Virus record (IMG/VR): IMGVR_UViG_3300026484_000381
Coordinates: 1 to 28,663 of that record
Strand: one strand, 5' to 3'
Source: a virus
DNA: 28,663 bases
A model generated the notes under the pieces. That model was not told the origin of the DNA. It searched no databases and saw only the letters and a list, made by a program, of their open reading frames with translations. How positions within the stretch are numbered: position 1 is the first letter of the stretch; each line of letters begins with the position of its first letter. Positions 19,931 to 27,591 of this stretch are shown one piece after another. The position numbers and the translations under genes were made by a program.

Positions 19931-20620
19931 ATGGCGTTAAAATATGAAACGGTTTTTAAAAATACGGCTGTCATTGGTGACAAACAGTTTAAATTTAAAC
20001 CTTGGAACACCAAAAATGAAAAAGAATATCTGATTGCAGTAGAATCGGAGGATAATATAACGGACAATATGCTATTTGAAATTTTGATAAGACCTTGTCT
20101 TGAGGATCAGGAGGTTGTACTAACTCCCAATGAACAAAAAATGTTAATGATTGAGATTAGGAAAAAATCACTAGGACCAACATTCCCTATGAGATTTGCT
20201 TGTAAGCAATGCAAGCAGGTTAATGATATGGACATTGAATTGGATAAAATCACAAAATTTAAACCTGACAATTTTAAAGATGTCACTGTAGATAATTTAA
20301 AATTTTCTTTTGGAACAATAGTTTCTGAAAATCTGAAACGAAGGCTTGATGACACAGAAACAAAAGTTGATTATGCATTCACAGAATTTTTGCTTCATAT
20401 TCAAAGTATAGAAATTGATGGAAGATTAGAAGATACATTCTCTTTTGATGAACTAAAAGGTTTCGTTGAAGATTTACCAACATACATTTTCGATGATGTA
20501 TATAAGCAATTCCAGGAGATGAAAAGCGAATTAAGTTTTGAACTTACAACATATTGTATGGTATGCAATACAGAAAATGAGATAGATTTTGAGTATATTC
20601 CGGGTTTTTTGTGGGGATAA
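19931..20620 (+). CDS. 26: T4 gp26-like baseplate/tail assembly protein, paralog 1
   Basis: 229 residues beginning MALKYE, behind ATAAAGGATTAAC. It matches the outline of the T4 gp26 baseplate family (about 208 residues), with a helical body, a central C-x2-C zinc knuckle (CKQC, about residue 97) and a second one near the C-terminus (CMVC, about 211). It ends in YIPGFLWG. Its place just upstream of the tape measure is where tail assembly chaperones sit. Near the 3' end a T TTT TTG slippery heptamer is in register, and a -1 shift there would fuse it to the overlapping small ORF. It is 45% or so similar by eye to the second paralog at 20823. Confidence 0.75.
   Translation: MALKYETVFKNTAVIGDKQFKFKPWNTKNEKEYLIAVESEDNITDNMLFEILIRPCLEDQEVVLTPNEQKMLMIEIRKKSLGPTFPMRFACKQCKQVNDMDIELDKITKFKPDNFKDVTVDNLKFSFGTIVSENLKRRLDDTETKVDYAFTEFLLHIQSIEIDGRLEDTFSFDELKGFVEDLPTYIFDDVYKQFQEMKSELSFELTTYCMVCNTENEIDFEYIPGFLWG
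20605..20611 (+). promoter_or_regulatory. Putative -1 ribosomal frameshift site T TTT TTG
   Basis: The heptamer is in X XXY YYZ register with the gp26-like frame (codons GGT TTT TTG). A GGGTTTT in the same register overlaps it. After a -1 slip the frame continues GTG GGG ATA ATG without a stop into the small ORF at 20620. No strong downstream stem was found by eye. Confidence 0.5.
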
Positions 20621-20784
20621 TGGTAGAGGCAGACCTAAATACTTTATATCAATATTATAATAATATGAAGTATTTTGGCCATTATTCCATATTTGAAGTG
20701 GATGAGTTTCTGCCGTTTGAGCGAGACATTTTCTTTGGTATGCTGAGCAATACAATTGACGAACAGAATAAACATAAAAATTAA
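20620..20784 (+). CDS. Small overlapping tail assembly partner (54 aa; possibly made as a -1 frameshift fusion)
   Basis: The ATG overlaps the gp26-like stop (TAATG) and lies in the -1 frame. The 54-residue product begins MVEADLNTLYQYYNNM and contains the segment EFLPFERDIFFGMLSNTI. That acidic-aromatic pattern (P-F/W-E-R-x-I-x-x-x-x-L) is common in the short second frames of tail assembly chaperones, comparable in position to the lambda T extension and P2 E'. A frameshift at 20605-20611 would give a fusion of 284 residues; re-initiation at the TAATG would give the free 54-residue form. The second paralog has no such partner. Confidence 0.65.
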   Translation: MVEADLNTLYQYYNNMKYFGHYSIFEVDEFLPFERDIFFGMLSNTIDEQNKHKN

Positions 20785-20807
20785 GTAAAACTAAGATAAA
20801 ATATAAT
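20781..20807 (+). promoter_or_regulatory. Promoter: TTAAGT and TATAAT
   Basis: TTAAGT at 20781-20786 and TATAAT at 20802-20807 have the same spacing and internal AGATAAAATA as 4219-4245. It precedes paralog 2, so this gene may also be made before the late phase. Confidence 0.5.
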
Positions 20808-20822
20808 ATAAAAAGGATTAAC

Positions 20823-21515
20823 ATGGCATTAAAATATGAACCTTCATATGAACATATATCAAAAATAGGCGATAAAGAAATAAAGTTTAAAGAGTGGACT
20901 GCTAAAGAAGAAAGACAATATCTAAAATTATTGGAGAAGCAGGACGATAATGTAACAGACAAAATGTTATATGACATTCTAATAAAGCCTTGTCTTGAAG
21001 ATAAAACATTAGTGTTATCAGGCATGGAACAGAAAAAACTTTTGATTGATATCAGGATTAAATCTATCTCAGAATACCTTGAAGATGAACACAAATGCGA
21101 AAAATGTGGAGAAACATCAGAAATCAAGGTTAAATTAGAAGATATTATGACATTCAAAAAGTCATCTTATAAGACAATCGAGGTAAAAGACATTAAATTT
21201 AACTTTGGTGAAATTCGTTCTAATAAAGAAAAGGAAAAACTAAGCCTTAAAAATGGTTTAGTAGAATATATTTATCAAGATTTTTTGATTCATATTCATA
21301 GCATCGAAATGAATGGAGAGGTTCAAGATAAATTCACAAAACCTGAATTATCGGATTTTATAGATTCATTACCAACTAAGGTTTTTGATGAGGTTTTTGA
21401 TGAATACCAAAAAATGGTGGATGAATTGGACATTGAATATAAATGGACATGTGATAAATGTTCTCATGAAGAAACAATAGATTATACATATATCCCAAAC
21501 CTTCTTTGGGCATAA
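20823..21515 (+). CDS. T4 gp26-like baseplate/tail assembly protein, paralog 2
   Basis: 230 residues, starting MALKYE like its neighbour. It shares the spacing of all landmarks: IKPCLED, a CEKC zinc knuckle in the middle, a F-L-I-H-I-H-S-I-E segment, CDKC near the end, and YIPNLLWA at the C-terminus. It clearly arose by tandem duplication. It lacks both the slippery T-run at the 3' end and a downstream overlapping ORF, and it has an early-type promoter of its own. It may therefore have kept only one of the two roles of the family (hub component versus assembly chaperone). Confidence 0.72.
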   Translation: MALKYEPSYEHISKIGDKEIKFKEWTAKEERQYLKLLEKQDDNVTDKMLYDILIKPCLEDKTLVLSGMEQKKLLIDIRIKSISEYLEDEHKCEKCGETSEIKVKLEDIMTFKKSSYKTIEVKDIKFNFGEIRSNKEKEKLSLKNGLVEYIYQDFLIHIHSIEMNGEVQDKFTKPELSDFIDSLPTKVFDEVFDEYQKMVDELDIEYKWTCDKCSHEETIDYTYIPNLLWA

Positions 21516-21518
21516 AAA

Positions 21519-21526
21519 TATAAATA
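21519..21526 (+). promoter_or_regulatory. T4-type late promoter TATAAATA of the tape measure gene
   Basis: Perfect octamer 35 nt before the tape measure start. Confidence 0.7.
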
Positions 21527-21528
21527 CC

Positions 21529-21551
21529 TATAAAGGCATTAAGCCTTTATA
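21529..21551 (+). promoter_or_regulatory. Leader hairpin next to the tape measure ribosome binding site
   Basis: TATAAAGGC-ATTAA-GCCTTTATA is a perfect 9-bp stem whose 3' arm touches the AAGGAG at 21551-21556. RNA started at the late promoter would begin inside the 5' arm but keep at least 6 bp. It may stabilise the mRNA end or tune translation. Confidence 0.5.
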
Positions 21552-21561
21552 AGGAGATTTT

Positions 21562-24500
21562 ATGTTAGGTAAATTATTAAAAAGTGCTTTTGAGGGCATT
21601 AAAAACAAAAAACAAAAAAACCAGACTAAAAAACCAAAAGACTTTACTGCTCAAGAAGTTAGAGAGCATAGGGAAAATACAAAAAATCAAGAGTCAGAAA
21701 AACTTAATGATGCCCAGGACCAAAATGTTCAAGAAGATATTATGGCAGCCAATAATACTATTATTATTCCCGATAAAACTCCTGCTTTGGAAGAAATTCA
21801 AAAAACAAAAAACAATATTACAAATTCTATTACAGAGCCAAAAGAAGAAAAAAATAATAATGACAAAACTCAAAATATAGCATCTTTAAAGAATTTTCTT
21901 GGTGATGAATTAAAATCTATGAGTGATAGTATCAACAAAAAGATTGACTCTATAAATGCAAATAATAATAAAATAACACAAACCAATATTAATGTGAACA
22001 AAGATATTCTTGAAGTAAACAAAGATGCCCTTGAGATTCAAAAAGAATCACTTGAAGAGCAAAAAGAGGCAGAATATAAATCCGAACACAGATTTAAAGA
22101 AACCCTAAAATCAAAAGCAAAAGGTATGATGGACAAAGGCTCATCAATGATCAAAAGTGGTATGGGCGCTGTTAAGGATAAGGTTAAAGGAAACTCAGGT
22201 ATTCTAGGCATGATAGGTAAACTTCTTGGGGGCGCTTATCTCCTTAAAACATTCTGGCCTCTGATAGAAGGCAAATTATGGCCATTCATCAAAGACAAAA
22301 TATTTCCTTTCATAAAAGAGCATTTAAAAGAAACCATTATGGGATTAGGATTAGTAAAATTGCTTCTTGATCCTATTGGTTCATTGAAACTTGCTGTTAA
22401 AGGATTCTCAAAAATTGCAGGAACACTCGGCGGTATTGCAATGAAATTAGGTAAATTTGCTGCCAAAGGATTGTTCAGCCTTGTTAAAGGCGTTACAAAA
22501 TTGGCAATGGACGGTGTATCTACATTAGCATCCAAAGCAGGAGAATTAGCAAAACAAGGCATCAATAAGGTCAAGGATATGGCCACTGACGGATTAACGA
22601 AAGTGAAAGATATGGCAATGACAGGATTATCCTCTGCAGCCGACAAGGTTAAAGGATTGACTGCTAAGGTAGGTGAAAAATTCGGTGCTTTTACAAAAAA
22701 TATATCAGACAAAATGTCAGGCATGGGCGAAAAAATGGCATCAATGGGAAATAAGGTTAAGGATATTGGTTCAAAACTTGTCGAAAAAGGTATCGGTGGT
22801 GCTATGAAAATCGGTAAAGGTATTGGTGGTGTGCTTAAGGTTCTGAAACCCCTAGCAAAAATTATACCATTTCTAGGCATTATTGTAACGGTTTGGGACC
22901 TCCTTGAGACATTTTTCCCTGATTTTATGACAGAGATAAAATCTATGTTCGGCATTGAGAAAATGCAAGAAATAGGTTCAGAAATATGGACATCCATAAA
23001 AAGTGCTGTTTCAGGTATCGGTGATTGGATAAGCGAAAAAATTAGTGCAGTTGTTCAAGGCTATGCCAAACTTCTCAGAATGAATCCTCTTATTCCTGAT
23101 AGTGTTGTAGATATGATTTTCGGGAAAGACCCAAAATACGAACAACAAAAATTGAATGAAAAGGATGCCAAAACAGCACAGGCAAAATTGGAAGATTCTG
23201 GTGCCATTGAAACAAACTGGACAGGTAAGGATGAGATTAAGGATTGGTCTGCAGTTGAAAAATATAGACCTGCTGTTCTACAGGAATTTGTAGATTCAGA
23301 AAATTACTCTGACAGTGACAATAAAAAACTTCAGGCAATTATTGATAGAAAAGCAAAAGAAGAAGCTGATGCTATTGCTAAAAGGGAAAAAGCCAAAAAA
23401 CCTAAAAAAGAAACATTAGGAACGGTAACAGGAATGAAAACAGATTATGGAATTCCTGCAAATAGCCCAGAAACCCAGAGTATTAAGTCTCCTGCAAGCT
23501 CGGAAGAATTTTATATGGCTGATGGCAAAGGAGGAAAAGTCCAAATTACACCTGAACAAAATGCCAAAATGAACAAGGTTCAATCAAAATTAAGTTCTGC
23601 TTTTGGTGATAATGAAAAATTCCAAATATTACTTAAAGAGCAAGAATCCTTAAGAGCGCAAATTTTAGAAGAGCTTAGGAAACCATCAAATAAAGAACTT
23701 AAGGATGCCACTCAGGTAAAATCTGCCGCGGCAGATTTAGGTCTAACTCAATTTGCTAATGGCGGCTGGACAGGTGATGGTGATAGTAATGAAATTGCTG
23801 GTGTGGTTCATAAAAAAGAATTTGTTCTCTCAGAATCCATGCTCAAAGAGCTTGGTGCCAAAAAATCTGCTAATGACCCTGAAAAACCTAAGGCAGAGGG
23901 TGCCGGAAAATTGAGCACAAAAACATTATCGAGCCCTGATGTGATTTCAATGATCACATCAAATGATGCTGACAAGAGTGACAAGGGCAACAGTACTCCA
24001 GGTAAGGCAATAAGTAAAGACAATGATGGTTCAGGCCTTGGTAGTGTGATTGATTCTCAGGAGACATCAGGTTCGTCAGGAACATCAAAAATGACAGGAA
24101 ATTCTGGTGATACTAAAGACAAAGAGCCTGATATCAAGGATATTATGAAGGGTATCACAGGAAATCTTAAAGGAGACATGAATTCTGTGCTCGGGATGTT
24201 AGGCATGGATAATGCGATGAATATTGATAAAGCTGGAAACCTAAACATCAAAGGAAATTCTGAAAAAATTAATGAATTATCACCCAAAGAGAGGGCCAAG
24301 AGAGCGAAAGACAAAATCTCATTAGCATTAGGAGGAATTACTGATACAGGAAAAGGTATTATGTCAAACATCCTTCCTTCAGGTTTTATGTCAAACAAAA
24401 AAGACGAAAAAGCAAAAATTCATGTTGTTAAAAAGGGAGATACACTATCGGAGATTACTAAAGCCAATGGGATGAGTGTTGATGATATAACAAAACTCAA

Positions 24501-25245
24501 TCCTGATGATAATCCTAAGGCAGAGAGTATTCCTAACATTGCTAAGGGAATGATGCCAAGTATTGGCAGTGCCAATGATGCTTTATCTGCAATAGGTATA
24601 ACAGGACTTTCATTCGGTGAAGACAGTTCAATGAATATCAAAGGAAATTCCGAAAAAATTAATGAATTATTGCCTAAGGAAATGGCACAAAGAGCAAAAA
24701 ATAAAGTTGGTGATGCACTAGGTTCGATTGGTATGGGAGGTAAGAATATTGCAGCAAATATTCTGCCTTCAGGATTTTCAAAAAGCATAAGTAACATGGG
24801 TGGCATGAGTGGTCTTGCTAGAGCAAAAAATCTGGGTTCAAATGCTATGAGCAGCATTGGTGCAGGATTATCAGGAATGAAAGGATTGTTTGGAAGTTCC
24901 AAAAAAGACGCTCCATTAACACTCAATAAACCTGAGGCTTCACTCATTGAGACAGACGGTACAGCAAACAGCATAAAAAATATTGCAAATGCAGCCAATA
25001 TATCAGGACAATCAAAAAATAAAGACGTAATGGTTCAAAGCAAACGTGAGAAAAATATTGGTATTGACAATAAAACCAGGGCCATGGCAGCAAAAACAGC
25101 ACCGAAAGCACAGGAACAGCAGGCGGCTCAGGCAGGCAACACAACAATCATACAGCAGGCAGCACCAAAAGCACAGCCTCAATTGACATTGAACAATACA
25201 AAATTTGACGATAATATGTTATCATTGGTTGGAGGGATTATATAA
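21562..25245 (+). CDS. Tail tape measure protein with LysM domain
   Basis: At 1227 residues it is the longest gene here, placed after the tail assembly proteins as expected. It has a polar Lys/Gln-rich N-terminus, a coiled coil around 125-175, a hydrophobic amphipathic region around 205-330 (SGILGMIGKLLGGAYLLKTF), and Met/Gly/Lys-rich helices. A FANGGWTGDGDSNEIAG...VHKKEFV motif near 731-755 is typical of tape measures. A LysM domain lies near 951-990 (HVVKKGDTLSEITKANG). Two copies of a module with MNIKGNSEKINEL and ILPSGF lie on either side of the LysM. It sets tail length and probably helps cross the envelope, LysM suggesting peptidoglycan binding. It is about twice the length of T4 gp29 (590). 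Confidence 0.85.
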   Translation: MLGKLLKSAFEGIKNKKQKNQTKKPKDFTAQEVREHRENTKNQESEKLNDAQDQNVQEDIMAANNTIIIPDKTPALEEIQKTKNNITNSITEPKEEKNNNDKTQNIASLKNFLGDELKSMSDSINKKIDSINANNNKITQTNINVNKDILEVNKDALEIQKESLEEQKEAEYKSEHRFKETLKSKAKGMMDKGSSMIKSGMGAVKDKVKGNSGILGMIGKLLGGAYLLKTFWPLIEGKLWPFIKDKIFPFIKEHLKETIMGLGLVKLLLDPIGSLKLAVKGFSKIAGTLGGIAMKLGKFAAKGLFSLVKGVTKLAMDGVSTLASKAGELAKQGINKVKDMATDGLTKVKDMAMTGLSSAADKVKGLTAKVGEKFGAFTKNISDKMSGMGEKMASMGNKVKDIGSKLVEKGIGGAMKIGKGIGGVLKVLKPLAKIIPFLGIIVTVWDLLETFFPDFMTEIKSMFGIEKMQEIGSEIWTSIKSAVSGIGDWISEKISAVVQGYAKLLRMNPLIPDSVVDMIFGKDPKYEQQKLNEKDAKTAQAKLEDSGAIETNWTGKDEIKDWSAVEKYRPAVLQEFVDSENYSDSDNKKLQAIIDRKAKEEADAIAKREKAKKPKKETLGTVTGMKTDYGIPANSPETQSIKSPASSEEFYMADGKGGKVQITPEQNAKMNKVQSKLSSAFGDNEKFQILLKEQESLRAQILEELRKPSNKELKDATQVKSAAADLGLTQFANGGWTGDGDSNEIAGVVHKKEFVLSESMLKELGAKKSANDPEKPKAEGAGKLSTKTLSSPDVISMITSNDADKSDKGNSTPGKAISKDNDGSGLGSVIDSQETSGSSGTSKMTGNSGDTKDKEPDIKDIMKGITGNLKGDMNSVLGMLGMDNAMNIDKAGNLNIKGNSEKINELSPKERAKRAKDKISLALGGITDTGKGIMSNILPSGFMSNKKDEKAKIHVVKKGDTLSEITKANGMSVDDITKLNPDDNPKAESIPNIAKGMMPSIGSANDALSAIGITGLSFGEDSSMNIKGNSEKINELLPKEMAQRAKNKVGDALGSIGMGGKNIAANILPSGFSKSISNMGGMSGLARAKNLGSNAMSSIGAGLSGMKGLFGSSKKDAPLTLNKPEASLIETDGTANSIKNIANAANISGQSKNKDVMVQSKREKNIGIDNKTRAMAAKTAPKAQEQQAAQAGNTTIIQQAAPKAQPQLTLNNTKFDDNMLSLVGGII

Positions 25246-25248
25246 ATA
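25241..25248 (+). promoter_or_regulatory. T4-type late promoter TATAAATA
   Basis: Perfect octamer overlapping the stop codon of the tape measure gene and 21 nt before the next start. Confidence 0.65.
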
Positions 25249-25269
25249 AATAAAAAAAGGAGTTTCATA

Positions 25270-25941
25270 ATGATGTACCCATTGGATATTCTTATACCAG
25301 GAAATAATGGTGTAAAGCCATTTATAATTTTCGTGGCAAAAGAACAAAAATTTAACATTAATAAAGCAATGGCCTGGGAAAAAGCATGGCATACATCAGT
25401 TCCAAAAGGAGGCTTTATATTAGGTTTCCCCAATGGAGGGTTGAATGATTCAGTGACACATAATTACGGTGCTGATGATCCTGTTATGGCAAAAATAGGC
25501 AATGTTTTGGATGGTTCTCAGGTTGCCAAAGATGTCATGGGACAGGCAGGAACAGTCCTGGACCCTCTCAAAACCAATATCTATCAAGGTACTGATGCAA
25601 GAGCATGGTCAGGAGAATGGGAAATTATTCCTCAGAGTATGGCAGAATCTGCAGCGGTTGCTTTGTTATTGGCAAGCCTTAAAAAATGGGCTGCACCAGA
25701 CAGAATAGGCAAAGGAAAAGTTGGTTTATTGAAACAACCTTATATATGGACAATCGTTTTTGGCAATCCTATTATCCAGGCGGCAATGAATTTTAATGAT
25801 ATGGCATTGGTGAGTTATACAATAAATTATTTTGCTCAGGGTTATGCTTCTACTACATTTGATTTAATGCCTAAGCATATAAACTTACAATTAAATTTTA
25901 AAGAGTTCGGAATAAAATACAGAGAGGATTGGATGATATAA
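25270..25941 (+). CDS. Baseplate-tail tube junction protein, T4 gp48/gp54-like
   Basis: 223 residues behind AAAAAAAGGAGTTTCATA. The C-terminal part (PYIWTIVFGNP, then MNFNDMALVSYTINYFAQ, then FDLMPKHINLQLNFKEFG) follows the strand pattern that closes tube-like baseplate proteins such as T4 gp48 and gp54. Those cap the hub and start tail tube polymerisation. In T4 these genes also follow the tape measure gene 29. Whether it is the gp48 or the gp54 equivalent cannot be decided; it is shorter than both, and only one such gene is visible. The start could be the first or second of two adjacent ATGs. Confidence 0.65.
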   Translation: MMYPLDILIPGNNGVKPFIIFVAKEQKFNINKAMAWEKAWHTSVPKGGFILGFPNGGLNDSVTHNYGADDPVMAKIGNVLDGSQVAKDVMGQAGTVLDPLKTNIYQGTDARAWSGEWEIIPQSMAESAAVALLLASLKKWAAPDRIGKGKVGLLKQPYIWTIVFGNPIIQAAMNFNDMALVSYTINYFAQGYASTTFDLMPKHINLQLNFKEFGIKYREDWMI

Positions 25942-26447
25942 TGGAATTAATGAAAAATAAATACCTTATCTTTGATGATATTGAATTCTTAGGTTCTAAG
26001 GTTAAAAACACAACAACAATGAATCTCCTTCCTGATATTCCTAAAAAATATTTTGGCAATGATTACATACGAGAAATAAAGACACAGGATGACTCACTTC
26101 TCGAAGCAATTTCATTTGATTTGTATGAGAGCACAGATTATTGGGATATACTTTTGGTGTTAAATGGTATGAGAAGCATGAATGAACTTCCTGTAAATTA
26201 TGACATTGTATTGAATAGGGCTGATAGAGAAATGTCAACATGGAAAAAAAGAGGAAAACTGTTACCAGGAGAATTTACTGATGAAGTAATAGAGAAAAAA
26301 TATAAGGAAATTCTTGAAATAGAAGTGAAAAGAAACGAAAAATATAGATTCATAAAATATATAGGATCAGATGATTTAGCTGAATTAACTTCAGAGCTTG
26401 AGAAGATTAAAGAAAAAACCAAAATTAATCAAAACATTATTATATAA
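25941..26447 (+). CDS. 53: Baseplate wedge protein, T4 gp53-like
   Basis: The start at 25941 overlaps the previous stop (TAATG); the TTG at 25929 lies directly on the purine-rich site and is less likely. The 168-residue product contains YESTDYWDILLVLNGM, which corresponds to the YGNPQLYWVLLMCND region of T4 gp53 (196 residues), the part shared by LysM-associated wedge proteins. The C-terminus is helical and charged. Gp53 joins neighbouring wedges around the hub. The coupling with the tube-junction gene supports a baseplate role. Confidence 0.65.
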   Translation: MELMKNKYLIFDDIEFLGSKVKNTTTMNLLPDIPKKYFGNDYIREIKTQDDSLLEAISFDLYESTDYWDILLVLNGMRSMNELPVNYDIVLNRADREMSTWKKRGKLLPGEFTDEVIEKKYKEILEIEVKRNEKYRFIKYIGSDDLAELTSELEKIKEKTKINQNIII

Positions 26448-26465
26448 GATAAAAAAGGCAAAAAT

Positions 26466-27581
26466 ATGGGATACGAATTAGGACTACAATCAAATCAACT
26501 TAAAGATTTCTCTGTAAGCATCGACGGTACCAAACTTACAAACACTCAAATTCTGAGCATAAAAATAAAATGGAATATGAATAATTTCAAGGTTATAGGA
26601 GAGGTATCTTTTGACGATTTTAGTAACCTCGTAGAAAATCTCCCTATTCGAGGAGATGAGGAAATCGTTATGGCAATGACAGATTTTGATGATGCTGTCT
26701 CGAAGCAAAAATTTAAAATTACAGATGTTCAATATACGAGGGTGCAATCAGGAAAACCGGTTGTCAAACTCCTTATCATGGATGTCGTTACCGTAAAAGC
26801 AATGCAAATGTACAACGAAATGTCATGGAAAAAGGCTGATATGATTGAGATTATTGATCATGATGAAACTCTCAAACCTTCACTAACAGGCAAAAAGAAA
26901 AATTTTGCTTCAGGATTGCCCAAGCATAAAAATTTTGTTATGCCATTGCATGTCCCATTTAATGTTGTAACTCATTGGCTGGCAAGGAATAATAACATGA
27001 TGTGGTATCAGACTCGTGAAGATTTTGTTATACAGCCACTTAAAAAAATATTTGGTGAGTCAAAAAAAGGAGACAAATTCAGGTATCAAACGCCGAATGC
27101 TTCATATAGACGCAAAATCTATGAGTATAAGGCAAATTTTGGTAAGGTCGTTGAGAGTAATGCATTTTTACCAAACGGTAAGGTTGCTAGTTTTGATGTT
27201 ACAAAAAAAGACCCGAAATGGGAAAAGGCAGATTTTAAGGGTGCTTTAGACAAAATTTCATCGAAGGGGGCCAAGGATGCTAAACTTCCTGGTACTGGAG
27301 ATAAGCATTTTTACAGAACCGATTATAATATAAAAGAAAGCACAGAATTTATGTGGGGTAAAAATGTATATAAAACATTAGAATTAGAAATTTTGGTTCC
27401 CGGAAAATTCGATACAAACATTGGTGACATCGTGGAATTGGATTTAGTAAATTATACAAAAAATACTGAACCAGAATCTAACCTAAACGGAGAGTGGATG
27501 ATAATGGAAATCACAGATTTTATCACTCCTCCAGATTATGTAATGCGGTTGGTGCTTGTTCGTGCCAAATTTGCTAAATAA
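26466..27581 (+). CDS. 27: Baseplate hub protein, T4 gp27-like
   Basis: 371 residues, close to T4 gp27 (391), behind AAAAAAGGCAAAAAT. The N-terminal half has repeated beta-barrel strands (DFSVSIDGTKLTNTQILSI; KFKITDVQYTRV). The middle has the VMPLHVPFNVVTHWLARNNN helix characteristic of gp27/gpD hub proteins. The C-terminus has a GDIVELDLVNY strand, GEWMIMEITDF and YVMRLVLVRAK. Hub trimers form the torus that carries the gp5 spike and connects to the tube. The next gene is the spike, as in other contractile tails. Confidence 0.75.
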   Translation: MGYELGLQSNQLKDFSVSIDGTKLTNTQILSIKIKWNMNNFKVIGEVSFDDFSNLVENLPIRGDEEIVMAMTDFDDAVSKQKFKITDVQYTRVQSGKPVVKLLIMDVVTVKAMQMYNEMSWKKADMIEIIDHDETLKPSLTGKKKNFASGLPKHKNFVMPLHVPFNVVTHWLARNNNMMWYQTREDFVIQPLKKIFGESKKGDKFRYQTPNASYRRKIYEYKANFGKVVESNAFLPNGKVASFDVTKKDPKWEKADFKGALDKISSKGAKDAKLPGTGDKHFYRTDYNIKESTEFMWGKNVYKTLELEILVPGKFDTNIGDIVELDLVNYTKNTEPESNLNGEWMIMEITDFITPPDYVMRLVLVRAKFAK

Positions 27582-27591
27582 GGAGACACAA

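Noticed and set aside
20531-21157. 208-codon minus-strand frame across the two gp26-like genes
   Set aside because: It lies antisense to three coherent plus-strand genes and crosses their promoter and overlap signals; no start signal.
22236-22997. 253-codon open frame on the minus strand inside the tape measure gene
   Set aside because: It mirrors the Gly/Ala/Lys/Met-rich codons of the tape measure, has no ribosome binding site or promoter, and encodes a proline- and serine-biased product typical of antisense frames.
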